DNA of 64,000 bases from Arcobacter sp. CECT 8986 (GTDB taxonomy: Bacteria > Campylobacterota > Campylobacteria > Campylobacterales > Arcobacteraceae), in assembly GCF_004116725.1 (NCBI RefSeq), contig NZ_PDKG01000002.1, positions 248,001 to 312,000 of the forward strand, in the 5' to 3' direction. The notes under the pieces were generated by a model that saw only the letters and a list, made by a program, of their open reading frames with translations, was not told the origin of the DNA and did no database searches. Shown here in pieces: positions 52,046 through 61,166 of the stretch (within the stretch, counting starts at the first letter, position 1; each line of letters opens with the position of its first letter). The position numbers were made by a program, and so were the translations under genes.

Positions 52046-52684
52046 GTGTTATCACTTAACGAGTATATACAAGTATTTATTGGTATTATGGCAATTTTTA
52101 GTCCATTGTCAGCAATACCAATTTTTATATCACTAACAGCAACTTCTTCACAAGAAGATAGAAATCAAACTGCAAAAACAGTTGCAATTGCATCTGGAGT
52201 TGCAGGTATAATTTCTGTTTGGATTGGTGAATATATATTACTTTTTTTTGGAATTTCAATTGCTGCATTTAAAATAGCAGGAGGTATTTTATTACTTCTT
52301 ATGTCTATAAATATGTTAAATGCAGAAATTCCAAAAGCAAAACATACAAAAAATGAGTTAGAAGAAGCAAAAAATACATCAAAAGAAATAGCAATAGTAC
52401 CTTTAGCAATCCCTTTGATTGCAGGTCCTGGTGCAATTTCTACTATTATTATTTTTTCTCAAAAAAGTCATAGTTTAATGCATCTTATTATTATGACTTT
52501 GATTATTACTACTTTAGCATTTTATATATGGGGAACATTAAGAATGTCAACTTATATAAACAAAAAGTTAGGAATTACAGGGATAAATGTAGTATCAAGG
52601 GTTATGGGTTTACTTCTTGCATCTATTTCTGTACAGTTTATAATTTCTGGATTAACGTTAGTTTTTCCTTTCTTGACAAAATAG
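52046..52684 (+). CDS. MarC-family integral membrane protein
   Basis: 212 residues from a GTG directly after the livF stop, with AGGAG upstream. Six membrane segments; IFSPLSAIPIFISLT, AAFKIAGGILLLLMSINML and VPLAIPLIAGPGAISTII are the MarC (UPF0056) signature blocks. The family's role is unknown; the old link to antibiotic resistance is not supported. It seems co-transcribed with the liv genes, which hints at a membrane transport or amino-acid link. Confidence 0.88.
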   Translation: MLSLNEYIQVFIGIMAIFSPLSAIPIFISLTATSSQEDRNQTAKTVAIASGVAGIISVWIGEYILLFFGISIAAFKIAGGILLLLMSINMLNAEIPKAKHTKNELEEAKNTSKEIAIVPLAIPLIAGPGAISTIIIFSQKSHSLMHLIIMTLIITTLAFYIWGTLRMSTYINKKLGITGINVVSRVMGLLLASISVQFIISGLTLVFPFLTK

Positions 52685-52717
52685 TTAGCTATTTATTATT
52701 TATTAACAAAAAAACTA

Positions 52718-52723
52718 TATAAT
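52718..52723 (+). promoter_or_regulatory. Probable -10 of the TerB-like gene
   Basis: TATAAT at 52718-52723, about 34 nt before the ATG at 52757; a clear -35 is missing, as is common in Campylobacterota sigma-70 promoters. Confidence 0.45.
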
Positions 52724-52756
52724 TTCACATTAATAAATTAAATAGGAATTTACTGA

Positions 52757-53161
52757 ATGTTATTAATGAAATTAGAGACAAAAGAGAAGTTTTGTTTTTT
52801 AAGACTAGCTCACTATCTTGCTAGAATAGATAGTGATTATGGTGAAAAAGAACATGAAATAATAGAAGAGTATTGTGTCGAAATGGGTATTGAAAATGAA
52901 GAGATTTTCGATGTTGATAATTTTGATTTACAAGATACTTTAAAATGTTTTAAATCTACAAAAAGTAAAAAAATAGTAATGCTTGAATTAATGATTTTAA
53001 TTCATGCAGATGACTCTTTTGACTTTAAAGAAAAAGAGCTAATAGAAGATATAAATAGTACTTTTGGTTTTTCAAAAAGAGATATGAGTTACTATTCTCA
53101 ATGGGGAAAAGCAGTAGCATCTTTATATGAACAAGGGCAGTTACTTATTGAGGAGGATTAA
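52757..53161 (+). CDS. TerB-like helical protein
   Basis: 134 residues, mostly helical, acidic. Two repeats of the TerB pattern are visible: LRLAHYLARIDSDYGEKEHEIIEEYC and LELMILIHADDSFDFKEKELIEDI, each with a D-x-x-[FY]-x-x-x-E metal-binding type helix pair, as in TerB/DjlA N-terminal domains. TerB-like domains are linked to envelope stress and tellurite resistance; no other ter genes are nearby. Cytoplasmic. Probably transcribed alone. Confidence 0.7.
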   Translation: MLLMKLETKEKFCFLRLAHYLARIDSDYGEKEHEIIEEYCVEMGIENEEIFDVDNFDLQDTLKCFKSTKSKKIVMLELMILIHADDSFDFKEKELIEDINSTFGFSKRDMSYYSQWGKAVASLYEQGQLLIEED

Positions 53162-53170
53162 AAATCCTTC

Positions 53171-53887
53171 TTAATAAGATGCTTTTATAGTCTCACCTAC
53201 ATATGTAATAACTGGAGTTAATTTTTTTAATTCTTCAAAAAATGTATCATCTTTTTTTGATACTTCTTCAAGTGTAAATTTCAAACATTTTTCATCTTTT
53301 GTTGTACCTTTGCTTAAATAAGCAATTGGAGTAGAAGCTGGAAAACCTTTATTTAATAGACTCTCTACAATCTGTTTTGCTTTATATGCACCCATCATAA
53401 TAATTAGATTTTCTCTTTTATGGTATGAAGTTACAATTTCATTGAATATTTCTAAATCATGACCTGTAATTGTTCTATATGAATCTGAAAAACTTCTATC
53501 AATTGAAGGTATCATAAAACTTTCAGGTACACTTGTAGTTGAAGAAACACCAGATATAATAGTAGGAGTTATACCTATTTGTTTTAAAGCTTTTACTTCT
53601 TCGTATCCTCTACCAAATACAAATGGAGTTCCACCTTTTAATCTTACAACAATATCTTTTTCTTTTGCATATTTTATAAGAAGTTCATTTATCTCATCTT
53701 GATTTTTGATATGATGACCTTTTCTTTTTCCTACATTAATTTTTAAAGAGTCTTCTTTACAAAATTGTATAAACTCTTCATTTACTAAAGCATCATATAA
53801 AATTACATCTGCTTTTTTTAAAATATTTACAGCTTTTAATGTAAAAAGTTCTATGTCACCTGGTCCTGCACCAACTAGATATACCAA
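53171..53887 (-). CDS. cobA: Uroporphyrinogen-III C-methyltransferase
   Basis: 238 residues, a single SUMT domain. VYLVGAGPGDIELFTLKA (SAM-binding start), ADVILYDALVN, VVRLKGGTPFVFGRGYEE and ISGVSSTTSVPE are the family motifs. It makes precorrin-2 for siroheme (nitrite or sulfite reductase) or corrinoids. There is no fused CysG dehydrogenase/chelatase domain; those steps must be elsewhere. Convergent with the TerB-like gene. Confidence 0.92.
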   Translation of the reverse strand: MVYLVGAGPGDIELFTLKAVNILKKADVILYDALVNEEFIQFCKEDSLKINVGKRKGHHIKNQDEINELLIKYAKEKDIVVRLKGGTPFVFGRGYEEVKALKQIGITPTIISGVSSTTSVPESFMIPSIDRSFSDSYRTITGHDLEIFNEIVTSYHKRENLIIMMGAYKAKQIVESLLNKGFPASTPIAYLSKGTTKDEKCLKFTLEEVSKKDDTFFEELKKLTPVITYVGETIKASY

Positions 53888-54064
53888 AAATAACTCCTTA
53901 TAATATTTTGTTATGATAAAAATTAGGCAATATAATATTATTATTTGACTTAATATTATATTTTAAAATAAAATAGTAGAATATCAATTATAATATAATC
54001 ATAAAGAGTTCTCAAAGTATTAAATAATAATAAATAATTTAATTAGTAGGAAGTTTGTGTTAAA

Positions 54065-54295
54065 ATGCAAAGCATGGAAATTACGAAAGCACTTGATTTA
54101 AAAATAGAAAAATTAATCCGAGATTATGAAAGAATTAGAATAGAGAATGATTCTTTACGTCAAGAATTAAATGAATTAAAAAATTTGAATGATGAATTAA
54201 CTAGAAACAATCAAGATATGCTTTTAAGAATTGATAGTGCAATTACATTAAAAAAAGGTAAGAAGATTGACTCAGAAATTGACTTTTCATATTAA
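54065..54295 (+). CDS. Small coiled-coil protein, possible cell-division factor
   Basis: 76 residues, nearly all one coiled coil: LKIEKLIRDYERIRIENDSLRQELNELKNLNDELTRN with heptad leucines. It resembles ZapB or SlyX in size and form, but such coils are not diagnostic. It overlaps the start of a ZapA-like gene by 29 nt, supporting a ZapA/ZapB-style pair at the division ring. AGGAAG precedes the ATG by about 11 nt. Confidence 0.65.
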   Translation: MQSMEITKALDLKIEKLIRDYERIRIENDSLRQELNELKNLNDELTRNNQDMLLRIDSAITLKKGKKIDSEIDFSY

Positions 54296-54476
54296 TAATA
54301 TGGCTTATACAATAAGTGTAGATGAATCTTTAAAAAATGAGCTAACAAGATATTTAGAAACTGATAAAAATTTAGATACAAGAGAGTTATTGGCAGCATA
54401 TATAAGAATTTCGCAAGAGCATTCTAAGTTTAAACAAGAGATAGAACAAATATCAAATAAAATTCCATCACTTTAA
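54267..54476 (+). CDS. Small ZapA-like protein
   Basis: 69 residues from a TTG inside the previous gene; AAGG lies about nine bases upstream. A start at ATG 54300 would remove the first beta strand (KLTFHINNMAYTISVD), which fits the N terminus of ZapA, so the TTG is preferred. The rest (LKNELTRYLETD...AAYIRISQEHSKFKQEIEQI) is helical. ZapA crosslinks FtsZ filaments. Similarity is by pattern only. Confidence 0.6.
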   Translation: MTQKLTFHINNMAYTISVDESLKNELTRYLETDKNLDTRELLAAYIRISQEHSKFKQEIEQISNKIPSL

Positions 54477-54887
54477 ATGAAAAGAGCTTTTTCTTTAATA
54501 GAAGTTGTTTTTACTATTACTATTCTTTCAATTATTATTACTTTTATAAGTAGTAACTTCTCAACTCTTTTTACAAATGTTGATATAACAAAATATAAGC
54601 TTCAAGTAGAGCAAATAAGAAGTTCACTTAAAAGTAAAAAAACAAAAGAGTTATTATCAAATAAGATGTTATTTACAAGTTTAGATAATGCAGCAATAAA
54701 TAAAGAAAATGAAAAACTTTTCTCAAATATTTTAGCAACGCCTATTATCTCTTCAAAAAGTTCTTGGATAAAATCTACTAAGAGAGTATATACACTAAAT
54801 TTAAACGATAACAAAGTAAAGTTTGAATATAAAAATAACTCATTTATGTGTATAAATAAAAATAATTTATGTAAAGAGTTTCAATGA
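54477..54887 (+). CDS. Type IV pilin-like / type II pseudopilin protein
   Basis: 136 residues. It starts MKRAFSLIEVVFTITILSIIITF: a short basic leader, then the prepilin peptidase motif with F-S-L-I-E and a hydrophobic alpha helix, so it is processed and inserted like a pseudopilin. The C-terminal 100 residues have two cysteines (CINKNNLC) that could form a disulfide. No other pilus genes are adjacent. The ATG follows the ZapA-like stop with no gap and its stop overlaps priA. Confidence 0.78.
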   Translation: MKRAFSLIEVVFTITILSIIITFISSNFSTLFTNVDITKYKLQVEQIRSSLKSKKTKELLSNKMLFTSLDNAAINKENEKLFSNILATPIISSKSSWIKSTKRVYTLNLNDNKVKFEYKNNSFMCINKNNLCKEFQ

Positions 54888-56731
54888 AATATTATGAATT
54901 AGCTATTTTAAAATCTCCACTTTCAAATCTAACATATCAATCTAATGAAACTTTACAAATAGGAACTAAAGTTCTTGTAAAATTAGCAAGAATAAAAAAA
55001 CTTTGTGAAGCTGTAATCATAAAAGAAGTAGAACAACCAAGTTTTAAATGTGTAGATATAGATACTATTACAGTTGAGTATTATAGTGATGAGATGATAG
55101 AAATCTCAAGTTTTATTTCAAAATATTATGTTTGTAGTTTGGGTGAAGCTTTAAGTATTTATACACCATTTGATAAATCATTAGAAGAGCCATTTGAAAA
55201 AAAAGAGTATGAGTGTAATATTGATTTATCTACAAAGCAACAAGAAGCATATGATTTTTTAGAAAACAAAAAACAAGCATTGCTTTTTGCAAATACAGGA
55301 AGTGGAAAAACAGAAGTTTATATCAAAGCTATTGCAAAACATTTAAACGAACAAAAACAAGCTGTTTTATTGATGCCTGAAATTTCATTGACTCCTCAAA
55401 TGCAAAAAAGACTAGAGAAAGTTTTTGATTCTAGTGTTGCAATTTGGCACTCAAAAGTAACAAAAAAGAAGAAAAAAGAGATTATTGAAAAGTTATTAAA
55501 AGGTGAAATTAGATTAGTTGCGGGTGCAAGGTCTTCACTATTTTTACCTTTTAAAAATTTAGGAATAATAGTAGTTGATGAAGAGCATGATGAGTCATAT
55601 AAAAGTGATTCTAAACCAAGATTACAAACAAAAGATTTGAGTTTGTATATTGCAAAGAAATATGATATTCAATTGATACTAGGAAGTGCAACTCCATCAA
55701 TATCTTCTTTTAAAAAAGTTCCTTATTATAGATTAACTCAAACTTTTTTTGAATCAAAAAAATATATTGATTTTGATGAAAGTGATACAAATTTATCACC
55801 AAAAATTTTAAATAGAATAAATAATACTTTAAATAACAACCATCAAGTTATTATCTTTTTACCAACAAGAGCAAATTTTAAATATCAAATATGTACAAGT
55901 TGTGGAAAATCTGTTGAGTGTCCTTACTGTTCTGTTTCTATGAGTTTGCATAAAAATGATTTAGCTTTAAAATGCCATTATTGTGGATATACGCAACAAA
56001 TTCCAGAGTTTTGTCCTTCTTGTAATACAGGAATAATTCATAATTTAAGAGTAGGAACTGCACAAATAGAAGAAGAGTTAAACGAAGCTTTTCCAGATAA
56101 AACAATAAGAAGATTTGATAGAGATGAGATAAAAACAGATACAAAACTAAAATCAGTTTTGAATGATTTTAATAAAAATAAAATTGATATATTAGTTGGA
56201 ACACAAATGCTTTCAAAAGGGCATGATTATCATAATGTAAAATTAGCAGTTGTTTTAGGAATAGATTCTGTATTAAATATGAACTCATATAAAGCAAGAG
56301 AAAAAGCTCTATCTTTACTTATTCAAATAGCAGGAAGAAGTGGAAGAAAAGGTGAGGGTGAAGTAATAGTCCAAACAAAAAATCAAGAGTTTTTTGAGTA
56401 CTATTTTCATGAAGCAGACTATAAAGATTTCTTAGATGAAGAGTTAGAATTTAGAGAAGAGTTATATCCTCCCTTTGTAAAAATGGCAAGGGTTATTTTC
56501 TTCCATGCAAATGGATTAAAAGTTAAAGATGAATTAGATAAATATGTAAAAATACTAAAAGACAATAGTAATATTGAAGTTGTAGGATTTGGCCAGTGTG
56601 CAATATTTAAATTAGCTAATAAATATAGATATGAAATCATAATTCGTTCAGTTAGTATAAAATCAATTCTTGAAGCTCTTCATAGTATTGATTCTACTAT
56701 GGCTACTATTGATATGGACACAACTCACTAA
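54884..56731 (+). CDS. priA: Primosomal replication restart helicase PriA
   Basis: 615 residues. Walker A LLFANTGSGKTEVYIKAI, DEXH as IIVVDEEHDESYKSD, and the eight zinc cysteines CTSCGKSVECPYCSVSMSLH...CHYCGYTQQIPEFCPSC. RFDRDEI and TQMLSKGHDYHNV, plus IAGRSGRKGEGEVIVQT are helicase motifs IV-VI. It is short for PriA (E. coli 732) because the N-terminal DNA-binding part is reduced, as in Helicobacter and Campylobacter. It reloads the replisome at stalled forks. Start overlaps the pseudopilin gene (ATGA). Confidence 0.93.
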   Translation: MKYYELAILKSPLSNLTYQSNETLQIGTKVLVKLARIKKLCEAVIIKEVEQPSFKCVDIDTITVEYYSDEMIEISSFISKYYVCSLGEALSIYTPFDKSLEEPFEKKEYECNIDLSTKQQEAYDFLENKKQALLFANTGSGKTEVYIKAIAKHLNEQKQAVLLMPEISLTPQMQKRLEKVFDSSVAIWHSKVTKKKKKEIIEKLLKGEIRLVAGARSSLFLPFKNLGIIVVDEEHDESYKSDSKPRLQTKDLSLYIAKKYDIQLILGSATPSISSFKKVPYYRLTQTFFESKKYIDFDESDTNLSPKILNRINNTLNNNHQVIIFLPTRANFKYQICTSCGKSVECPYCSVSMSLHKNDLALKCHYCGYTQQIPEFCPSCNTGIIHNLRVGTAQIEEELNEAFPDKTIRRFDRDEIKTDTKLKSVLNDFNKNKIDILVGTQMLSKGHDYHNVKLAVVLGIDSVLNMNSYKAREKALSLLIQIAGRSGRKGEGEVIVQTKNQEFFEYYFHEADYKDFLDEELEFREELYPPFVKMARVIFFHANGLKVKDELDKYVKILKDNSNIEVVGFGQCAIFKLANKYRYEIIIRSVSIKSILEALHSIDSTMATIDMDTTH

Positions 56732-56795
56732 AAATATTTTTAAAGTTATCTTAGAGAAAGTTATTGTATAATCCACAAAATTTCAAGGAGAATAA

Positions 56796-57983
56796 ATGGC
56801 TTACACTAAAGAAGAGTTTAAACAATTAGTAACAGATATTCAATCACAAGATTGGTATAAAAACCCAATTGGATTTGGTATTGCAAGAGTTGACAGAGGA
56901 CAACTTAATAAAGATAAAATTTTACAAGCAACTTATCCTGTGGCAAATTGGGAAGAAAATTATGGAAGTGCAGCTATTTTCTTAAATGCTTTAAAAGAGA
57001 GTGGTGTTGATGTAGATACTTCAAAATCAGAGTTAGTTTGTGATTTAAATGATAAATTTTTAGAAAAATGTATAGAGTCTTTTAGACCTTATATTCCAGA
57101 AGCAAAAGGGCAAGACCATAAAAATGTTCAAGTATTATCTACTCTTGCTTCTTTACCTATTGATAGTGGTTTAACTGCTGATAATTTCAAAGTAGTATTT
57201 ATATTTGAAGATACAGAACCACAAACTGCAGAATCAGTATATTTAAAACTTTATGCTTTATCATTAGGAAAAGCAAAATTAAGAAGTCTTAACTTAAATG
57301 GTGCATTTGGTAAATTACAAAATTGTGCATGGGTTGGAAATCAACCAATAGAATTAGACTGGTTAAGAGAAAATGAAATTGCATTAAAAATTTCTGGAAA
57401 ATATCCAACAATTGATATGGTAGATAAATTCCCAAGATTCTTATCTCACGTAATTCCTGCTGATAATACAAGAATTTTAGAGACTTCAAAAGTAAGATTT
57501 GGAGCACAACTTGCAGGTGGAACAACAGTAATGCCTGGTGCTGCTTATATTAACTTCAATGCAGGAACTGAAGGTGCTGTTATGGTTGAAGGTAGAATAT
57601 CTTCAAGTGCTATTGTTGGAGCTGGTTCTGATGTTGGTGGAGGTGCGTCAATTCTTGGTGTTCTTTCTGGAACTGATGGAGTGCCTGTTTCAATTGGTGA
57701 AAATACTTTACTTGGTGCAAACTCTTGTACAGGTACAGCAATCGGTGATAGTTGTATTCTTGATGCAGGTGTTACAATCTTACCAGGAACAAAAATTACA
57801 CTTTCAGAAAAAGCTGTTGAGCAATTAAAAGAGATTAATCCAAATAAAGAGATTAAAACAGTTATGAAAGGTATGGATTTCTTAGGTGTTAATGGAGTTC
57901 ACTTTAGAGTTAATTCTCAAACAGGTCAAACTGTTGCTATGAGAAGTACAAGAGAAGTTAAACTAAACTCAGACCTACACTAA
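56796..57983 (+). CDS. dapD: 2,3,4,5-tetrahydropyridine-2,6-dicarboxylate N-succinyltransferase
   Basis: 395 residues, the long form of DapD found in Campylobacterota and Actinobacteria-like groups rather than the 274-residue E. coli form. The second half is a left-handed beta helix of hexapeptide repeats (GTTVMPGAAYINFNAGTEGAVMVEGRISSSAIVGAGSDVGGGASILG, with the G-[ILV]-G turns). It makes N-succinyl-2-amino-6-ketopimelate for lysine and diaminopimelate synthesis. CAAGGAG precedes the ATG. Followed by a strong terminator. Confidence 0.92.
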   Translation: MAYTKEEFKQLVTDIQSQDWYKNPIGFGIARVDRGQLNKDKILQATYPVANWEENYGSAAIFLNALKESGVDVDTSKSELVCDLNDKFLEKCIESFRPYIPEAKGQDHKNVQVLSTLASLPIDSGLTADNFKVVFIFEDTEPQTAESVYLKLYALSLGKAKLRSLNLNGAFGKLQNCAWVGNQPIELDWLRENEIALKISGKYPTIDMVDKFPRFLSHVIPADNTRILETSKVRFGAQLAGGTTVMPGAAYINFNAGTEGAVMVEGRISSSAIVGAGSDVGGGASILGVLSGTDGVPVSIGENTLLGANSCTGTAIGDSCILDAGVTILPGTKITLSEKAVEQLKEINPNKEIKTVMKGMDFLGVNGVHFRVNSQTGQTVAMRSTREVKLNSDLH

Positions 57984-57990
57984 ATAATAA

Positions 57991-58017
57991 AAGAAGAGAT
58001 AGTAATCTCTTCTTTTT
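57991..58017 (+). terminator. Terminator downstream of dapD
   Basis: Perfect 10-bp stem AAGAAGAGAT (57991-58000) / ATCTCTTCTT (58005-58014), AGTA loop, then T residues. Confidence 0.85.
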
Positions 58018-58069
58018 CTACTTATAAATTTTTATCATAATTTCAACATATTTAAGATAAATTTACTTC

Positions 58070-58414
58070 ATGGAAAATAAATATAATATTGGCGGACAAA
58101 TCTGGGTTCAAAAAGATGGTGGAAATTTTATGGGGCCTGGACGTATAAAATTACTTGAAAAATTGATTATTAATTCAAATCTAAAAATAGCTGCTCAAGA
58201 AGCAAATATTGAATATGAAATAGCACTTAAAAATATTAATGCAATTAATAAAATAGCAAATGAACCATTAGCAATTAAACAATCAAATGAAGATACTTAC
58301 GAAATAACAGCATATGGTAAAAAAATCATAGAATCATATAACAAATTAAAAAAAGAGCATGAGAAGTTTCTTTTGGAGATTAATAAGACTTTTACAAATG
58401 ATATTGAAGCTTAG
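58070..58414 (+). CDS. ModE-type winged-helix regulator without molybdate domain
   Basis: 114 residues. GPGRIKLLEKLIINSNLKIAAQEANIEYEIALKNINAINKIANEPL aligns with the N-terminal DNA-binding domain of ModE (the -GRIxLLexI... followed by the recognition helix and -NxxxxEPLv-); YEITAYGKKIIESYNKLKKEHEKFL is the dimer helix. The C-terminal molybdate-binding (TOBE) domains of ModE are absent. Such short versions are common in Campylobacterota and may still control molybdenum or tungsten genes by an unknown signal. No mod genes are adjacent. It overlaps convergently with the EnvC-like gene by 4 nt. Confidence 0.82.
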   Translation: MENKYNIGGQIWVQKDGGNFMGPGRIKLLEKLIINSNLKIAAQEANIEYEIALKNINAINKIANEPLAIKQSNEDTYEITAYGKKIIESYNKLKKEHEKFLLEINKTFTNDIEA

Positions 58415-59706
58415 ATTCTAAATAAATCTTTTGGGTCAATGTGGTAAGAGTTTTTTGTCGCTTGGAAATTTAGTGTATCATTAACTCTTCCAATTACATA
58501 ACCTTTTTTTATCCATTTACCCACTTTTAAAGTTGGAGCAATTTCATCTAGGTGCGAGTAAATTGTATGTAATCCATTGCTATGTTGTACAATAACAACA
58601 TTTTCTAACATACCAGCATCTTTTTTAGCATATACAATTTTACCATTAAATATAGAGTAAACTTTTGCTTTTGGAATATTTGTTTTTAGTATTACAGATT
58701 CATTAAATAGTTTGATTTTATAAACAGGGTCATAATATTTCCCAAAGTTTTTTACAACCTTGAAACTTTTTAGAGGTGAAATTGTTTTTTTACCTCTATA
58801 TCTTGATATTTTAACCCCTCTTGTAGAAGAACCAATCATCTTAACATCCAAATCAATATCTTCAGCAAATCTTTTTTCTACTTCAGCTTGAGTATTGTTT
58901 TGTTGTTTTTGTCTTTGTTGTTCTCTTCTTTTTTTCAAAGCAAGAAGTCTTTTTTGTCTTTTCTCTCTTGCTATTCTTTCTCTTTTTAATTCTTGAGATT
59001 TTAAGATATTTAGTTTTTCAAGAAGTGAAGATAATTCTTGTTGTTTTTGAATAACACTTTTTAACTCTTTTTGATAAATTTGATGTTTAACTTCTAATGA
59101 TTTTAGTGATTTTGAGTGATGCTTTATTAGTTGATTTAACTCTTTTTTCTTCTGCTTTCTCTCTTGTATATAATCACTTATTTTATTTATCTCTTTTTGA
59201 TTCTCTTTTTTATTTAGTGTAACTTCTTCATAGTTATTATTTAGTTTTAGTATTTGATCTTTTGAGTGCTCTGATAATAAAGTATAGATTTCTGTATCAA
59301 TTAGCTCTTTTGGTGAGCTTTCATCTGCAAGTTTTATTCCTATTGAAGAAGTGAAGTTTTCAATAATAGTATCAACTATTTGCTCTTCATTTGTCTTTTT
59401 CTTTTTTATTAAAAATTTTGATTTTTCCTTTAATTCATCTAAGTTTTTTTTTGAAGTTTCTAAAAGGTTTTGATGCTCTTTAATATCATTATTTACATTT
59501 ACAATTTGAGATTCAAGACTTGTTAACTCTTTGTTTTGTAGTTGAATTTGTCTTGCTAAAATCTTTATTTTTAGATTTGTTCGCATCTTTTTGGATTTAC
59601 TTTCATCAAGTATAGATTTATTTGTCTCTATTTTTTTATCAATAGTCTTACTAGAGGCATTTAAAAAGTTTATACAAAGTAATGAAATTAGAATATATTT
59701 AATCAT
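58411..59706 (-). CDS. EnvC-like periplasmic amidase/hydrolase activator with degenerate LytM domain
   Basis: 431 residues with a signal peptide (MIKYILISLLCINFLNA). A long coiled coil (about 25-260) is followed by a C-terminal LytM domain (about 305-431). The zinc-ligand motifs are lost: no HxxxD, and the usual GPHLHFE place reads DTLNFQAT. This is the form of EnvC, which activates cell-wall amidases through FtsEX rather than cutting itself. It directly follows ftsX (8-nt overlap), which supports this role at the septum. Confidence 0.85.
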   Translation of the reverse strand: MIKYILISLLCINFLNASSKTIDKKIETNKSILDESKSKKMRTNLKIKILARQIQLQNKELTSLESQIVNVNNDIKEHQNLLETSKKNLDELKEKSKFLIKKKKTNEEQIVDTIIENFTSSIGIKLADESSPKELIDTEIYTLLSEHSKDQILKLNNNYEEVTLNKKENQKEINKISDYIQERKQKKKELNQLIKHHSKSLKSLEVKHQIYQKELKSVIQKQQELSSLLEKLNILKSQELKRERIAREKRQKRLLALKKRREQQRQKQQNNTQAEVEKRFAEDIDLDVKMIGSSTRGVKISRYRGKKTISPLKSFKVVKNFGKYYDPVYKIKLFNESVILKTNIPKAKVYSIFNGKIVYAKKDAGMLENVVIVQHSNGLHTIYSHLDEIAPTLKVGKWIKKGYVIGRVNDTLNFQATKNSYHIDPKDLFRI

Positions 59707-60517
59707 TTTTCAATTTATACTTAATTAATACACCAAAGATTGTTAGAATAGAAATACCAAATGATAAAAAGAAAAGTTTAAATAACTCTTTACTTAAGGA
59801 CATCTCAACATCAACTATATCGTTTAATTCAACAGGAAATACCATTGTTAAATTAGTAACCAAAAATGAAAATACACCAGCAACAATAAAAAATGCTAAA
59901 AATGAACTTAATATTGCATATTTTATAATTGTTGATGAACTATATAAAATAGAAGCACCATGAAGCTGTAAGATTGCTATTTTTTCTTGATGCTCATAAA
60001 ACCATATTTGTATCTGTTTTGCTAAAATCAATACAGAAAAAATCAAAATCACAATAAACAAAATAAAACTAATCTCATTTATCAATAGAAGTAATAAATA
60101 TACTTGATTATGGTTTTTTGAAAAAATCTCTACTTTTCTAATATTTTTATTCTTATAAAGTTCATCTTTTATATCATTTAGTTGAGTTGTAGTTGGAAAA
60201 CTCTCTAAATGAACTTTATAAAAATTTGGTAATTTTTGTCTTAATAACTCAATTGAAGTAGTCGATAAACTTGATTTAATATCATCAATTATCTTCTCTT
60301 TTTTTAATGTAGTTATCTTTTCAACTTTCATTCCTGCTATTTCATTTAACTTCTCTTTTATCAAAGGAGTATTTGTTATAACAACAATAGAATAATCATC
60401 TGCAATCTTCTTTTTATATTTATCTACTGTATTTTGAGTAAACAAATATAGAGTAAATGTTATTAACATTGCACATAATGGTATTACAAAAGCTAAAATA
60501 TTTTTAAGAAACTTCAT
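59699..60517 (-). CDS. ftsX: Cell division protein FtsX
   Basis: 272 residues, four membrane segments (about 8-28, 148-170, 195-220, 245-265) with a periplasmic domain between the first two. The sequence after segment 2 (KQIQIWFYEHQEKIAILQLHGASILYSSS) matches the FtsX family coupling region. With FtsE it transmits ATP-driven movement to the EnvC-like activator. Start overlaps ftsE by 14 nt. Confidence 0.9.
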   Translation of the reverse strand: MKFLKNILAFVIPLCAMLITFTLYLFTQNTVDKYKKKIADDYSIVVITNTPLIKEKLNEIAGMKVEKITTLKKEKIIDDIKSSLSTTSIELLRQKLPNFYKVHLESFPTTTQLNDIKDELYKNKNIRKVEIFSKNHNQVYLLLLLINEISFILFIVILIFSVLILAKQIQIWFYEHQEKIAILQLHGASILYSSSTIIKYAILSSFLAFFIVAGVFSFLVTNLTMVFPVELNDIVDVEMSLSKELFKLFFLSFGISILTIFGVLIKYKLKND

Positions 60518-61166
60518 ATATTATTCCATCTTCAATTGATAATTGTCTAAATCTTATGCCAAAGTTTTTAGGTACTCTATGTGTTACAACAACAACTGTA
60601 ATTCCTAGTTGTTCATTTGCACCTTTTAGTAAGTTCCAAACAACTTCAGCTGAATAATCATCTAAGTTTCCTGTTGGTTCATCTGCAATTATTAACTTTG
60701 GGTTATGTGCAAGTGCCCTTGCAACAGCAACTCTTTGTTGTTCTCCACCACTTAGTTCATTTGGATAGTATCCAGCTCTATGACCAAGTTTTACATGAGC
60801 TAAAAGTTTATTTGCTTGATCCCTTGAAACTTCTGTTGAGTAACCATTTATTTTAAGAGGAATCATAATATTTTCTTCAATTGTCCACTCATTTATAAGT
60901 TTATAATCTTGAAAAATGATTCCAATATCTCTTCTTAATTTTCTTAAGTTTTTAGAAGTTACATTAAACATCTCTAATCCATCGATATTTAAACTTCCAT
61001 GTTTTAATCCAATATCTCCATAAAAAGATTTTAAAAGCGTTGATTTTCCACTACCACTTGTACCACCAATAAAAATAAACTCTTTACTGTTGATAGTAAA
61101 ACTACCTTTTTTAATAATAAATTTATTTTCATCGTATGCTAAGTAGATATTTTTTGCTTTTATCAT
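60504..61166 (-). CDS. ftsE: Cell division ATP-binding protein FtsE
   Basis: 220 residues. Walker [18 protein letters not shown], signature [16 protein letters not shown], Walker [14 protein letters not shown] and the switch His in VVVVTHRV. Matches FtsE and the related LolD/MacB ATPases; adjacency to ftsX decides. Starts at the last base of the trmB stop. Confidence 0.92.
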   Translation of the reverse strand: MIKAKNIYLAYDENKFIIKKGSFTINSKEFIFIGGTSGSGKSTLLKSFYGDIGLKHGSLNIDGLEMFNVTSKNLRKLRRDIGIIFQDYKLINEWTIEENIMIPLKINGYSTEVSRDQANKLLAHVKLGHRAGYYPNELSGGEQQRVAVARALAHNPKLIIADEPTGNLDDYSAEVVWNLLKGANEQLGITVVVVTHRVPKNFGIRFRQLSIEDGIIYEVS

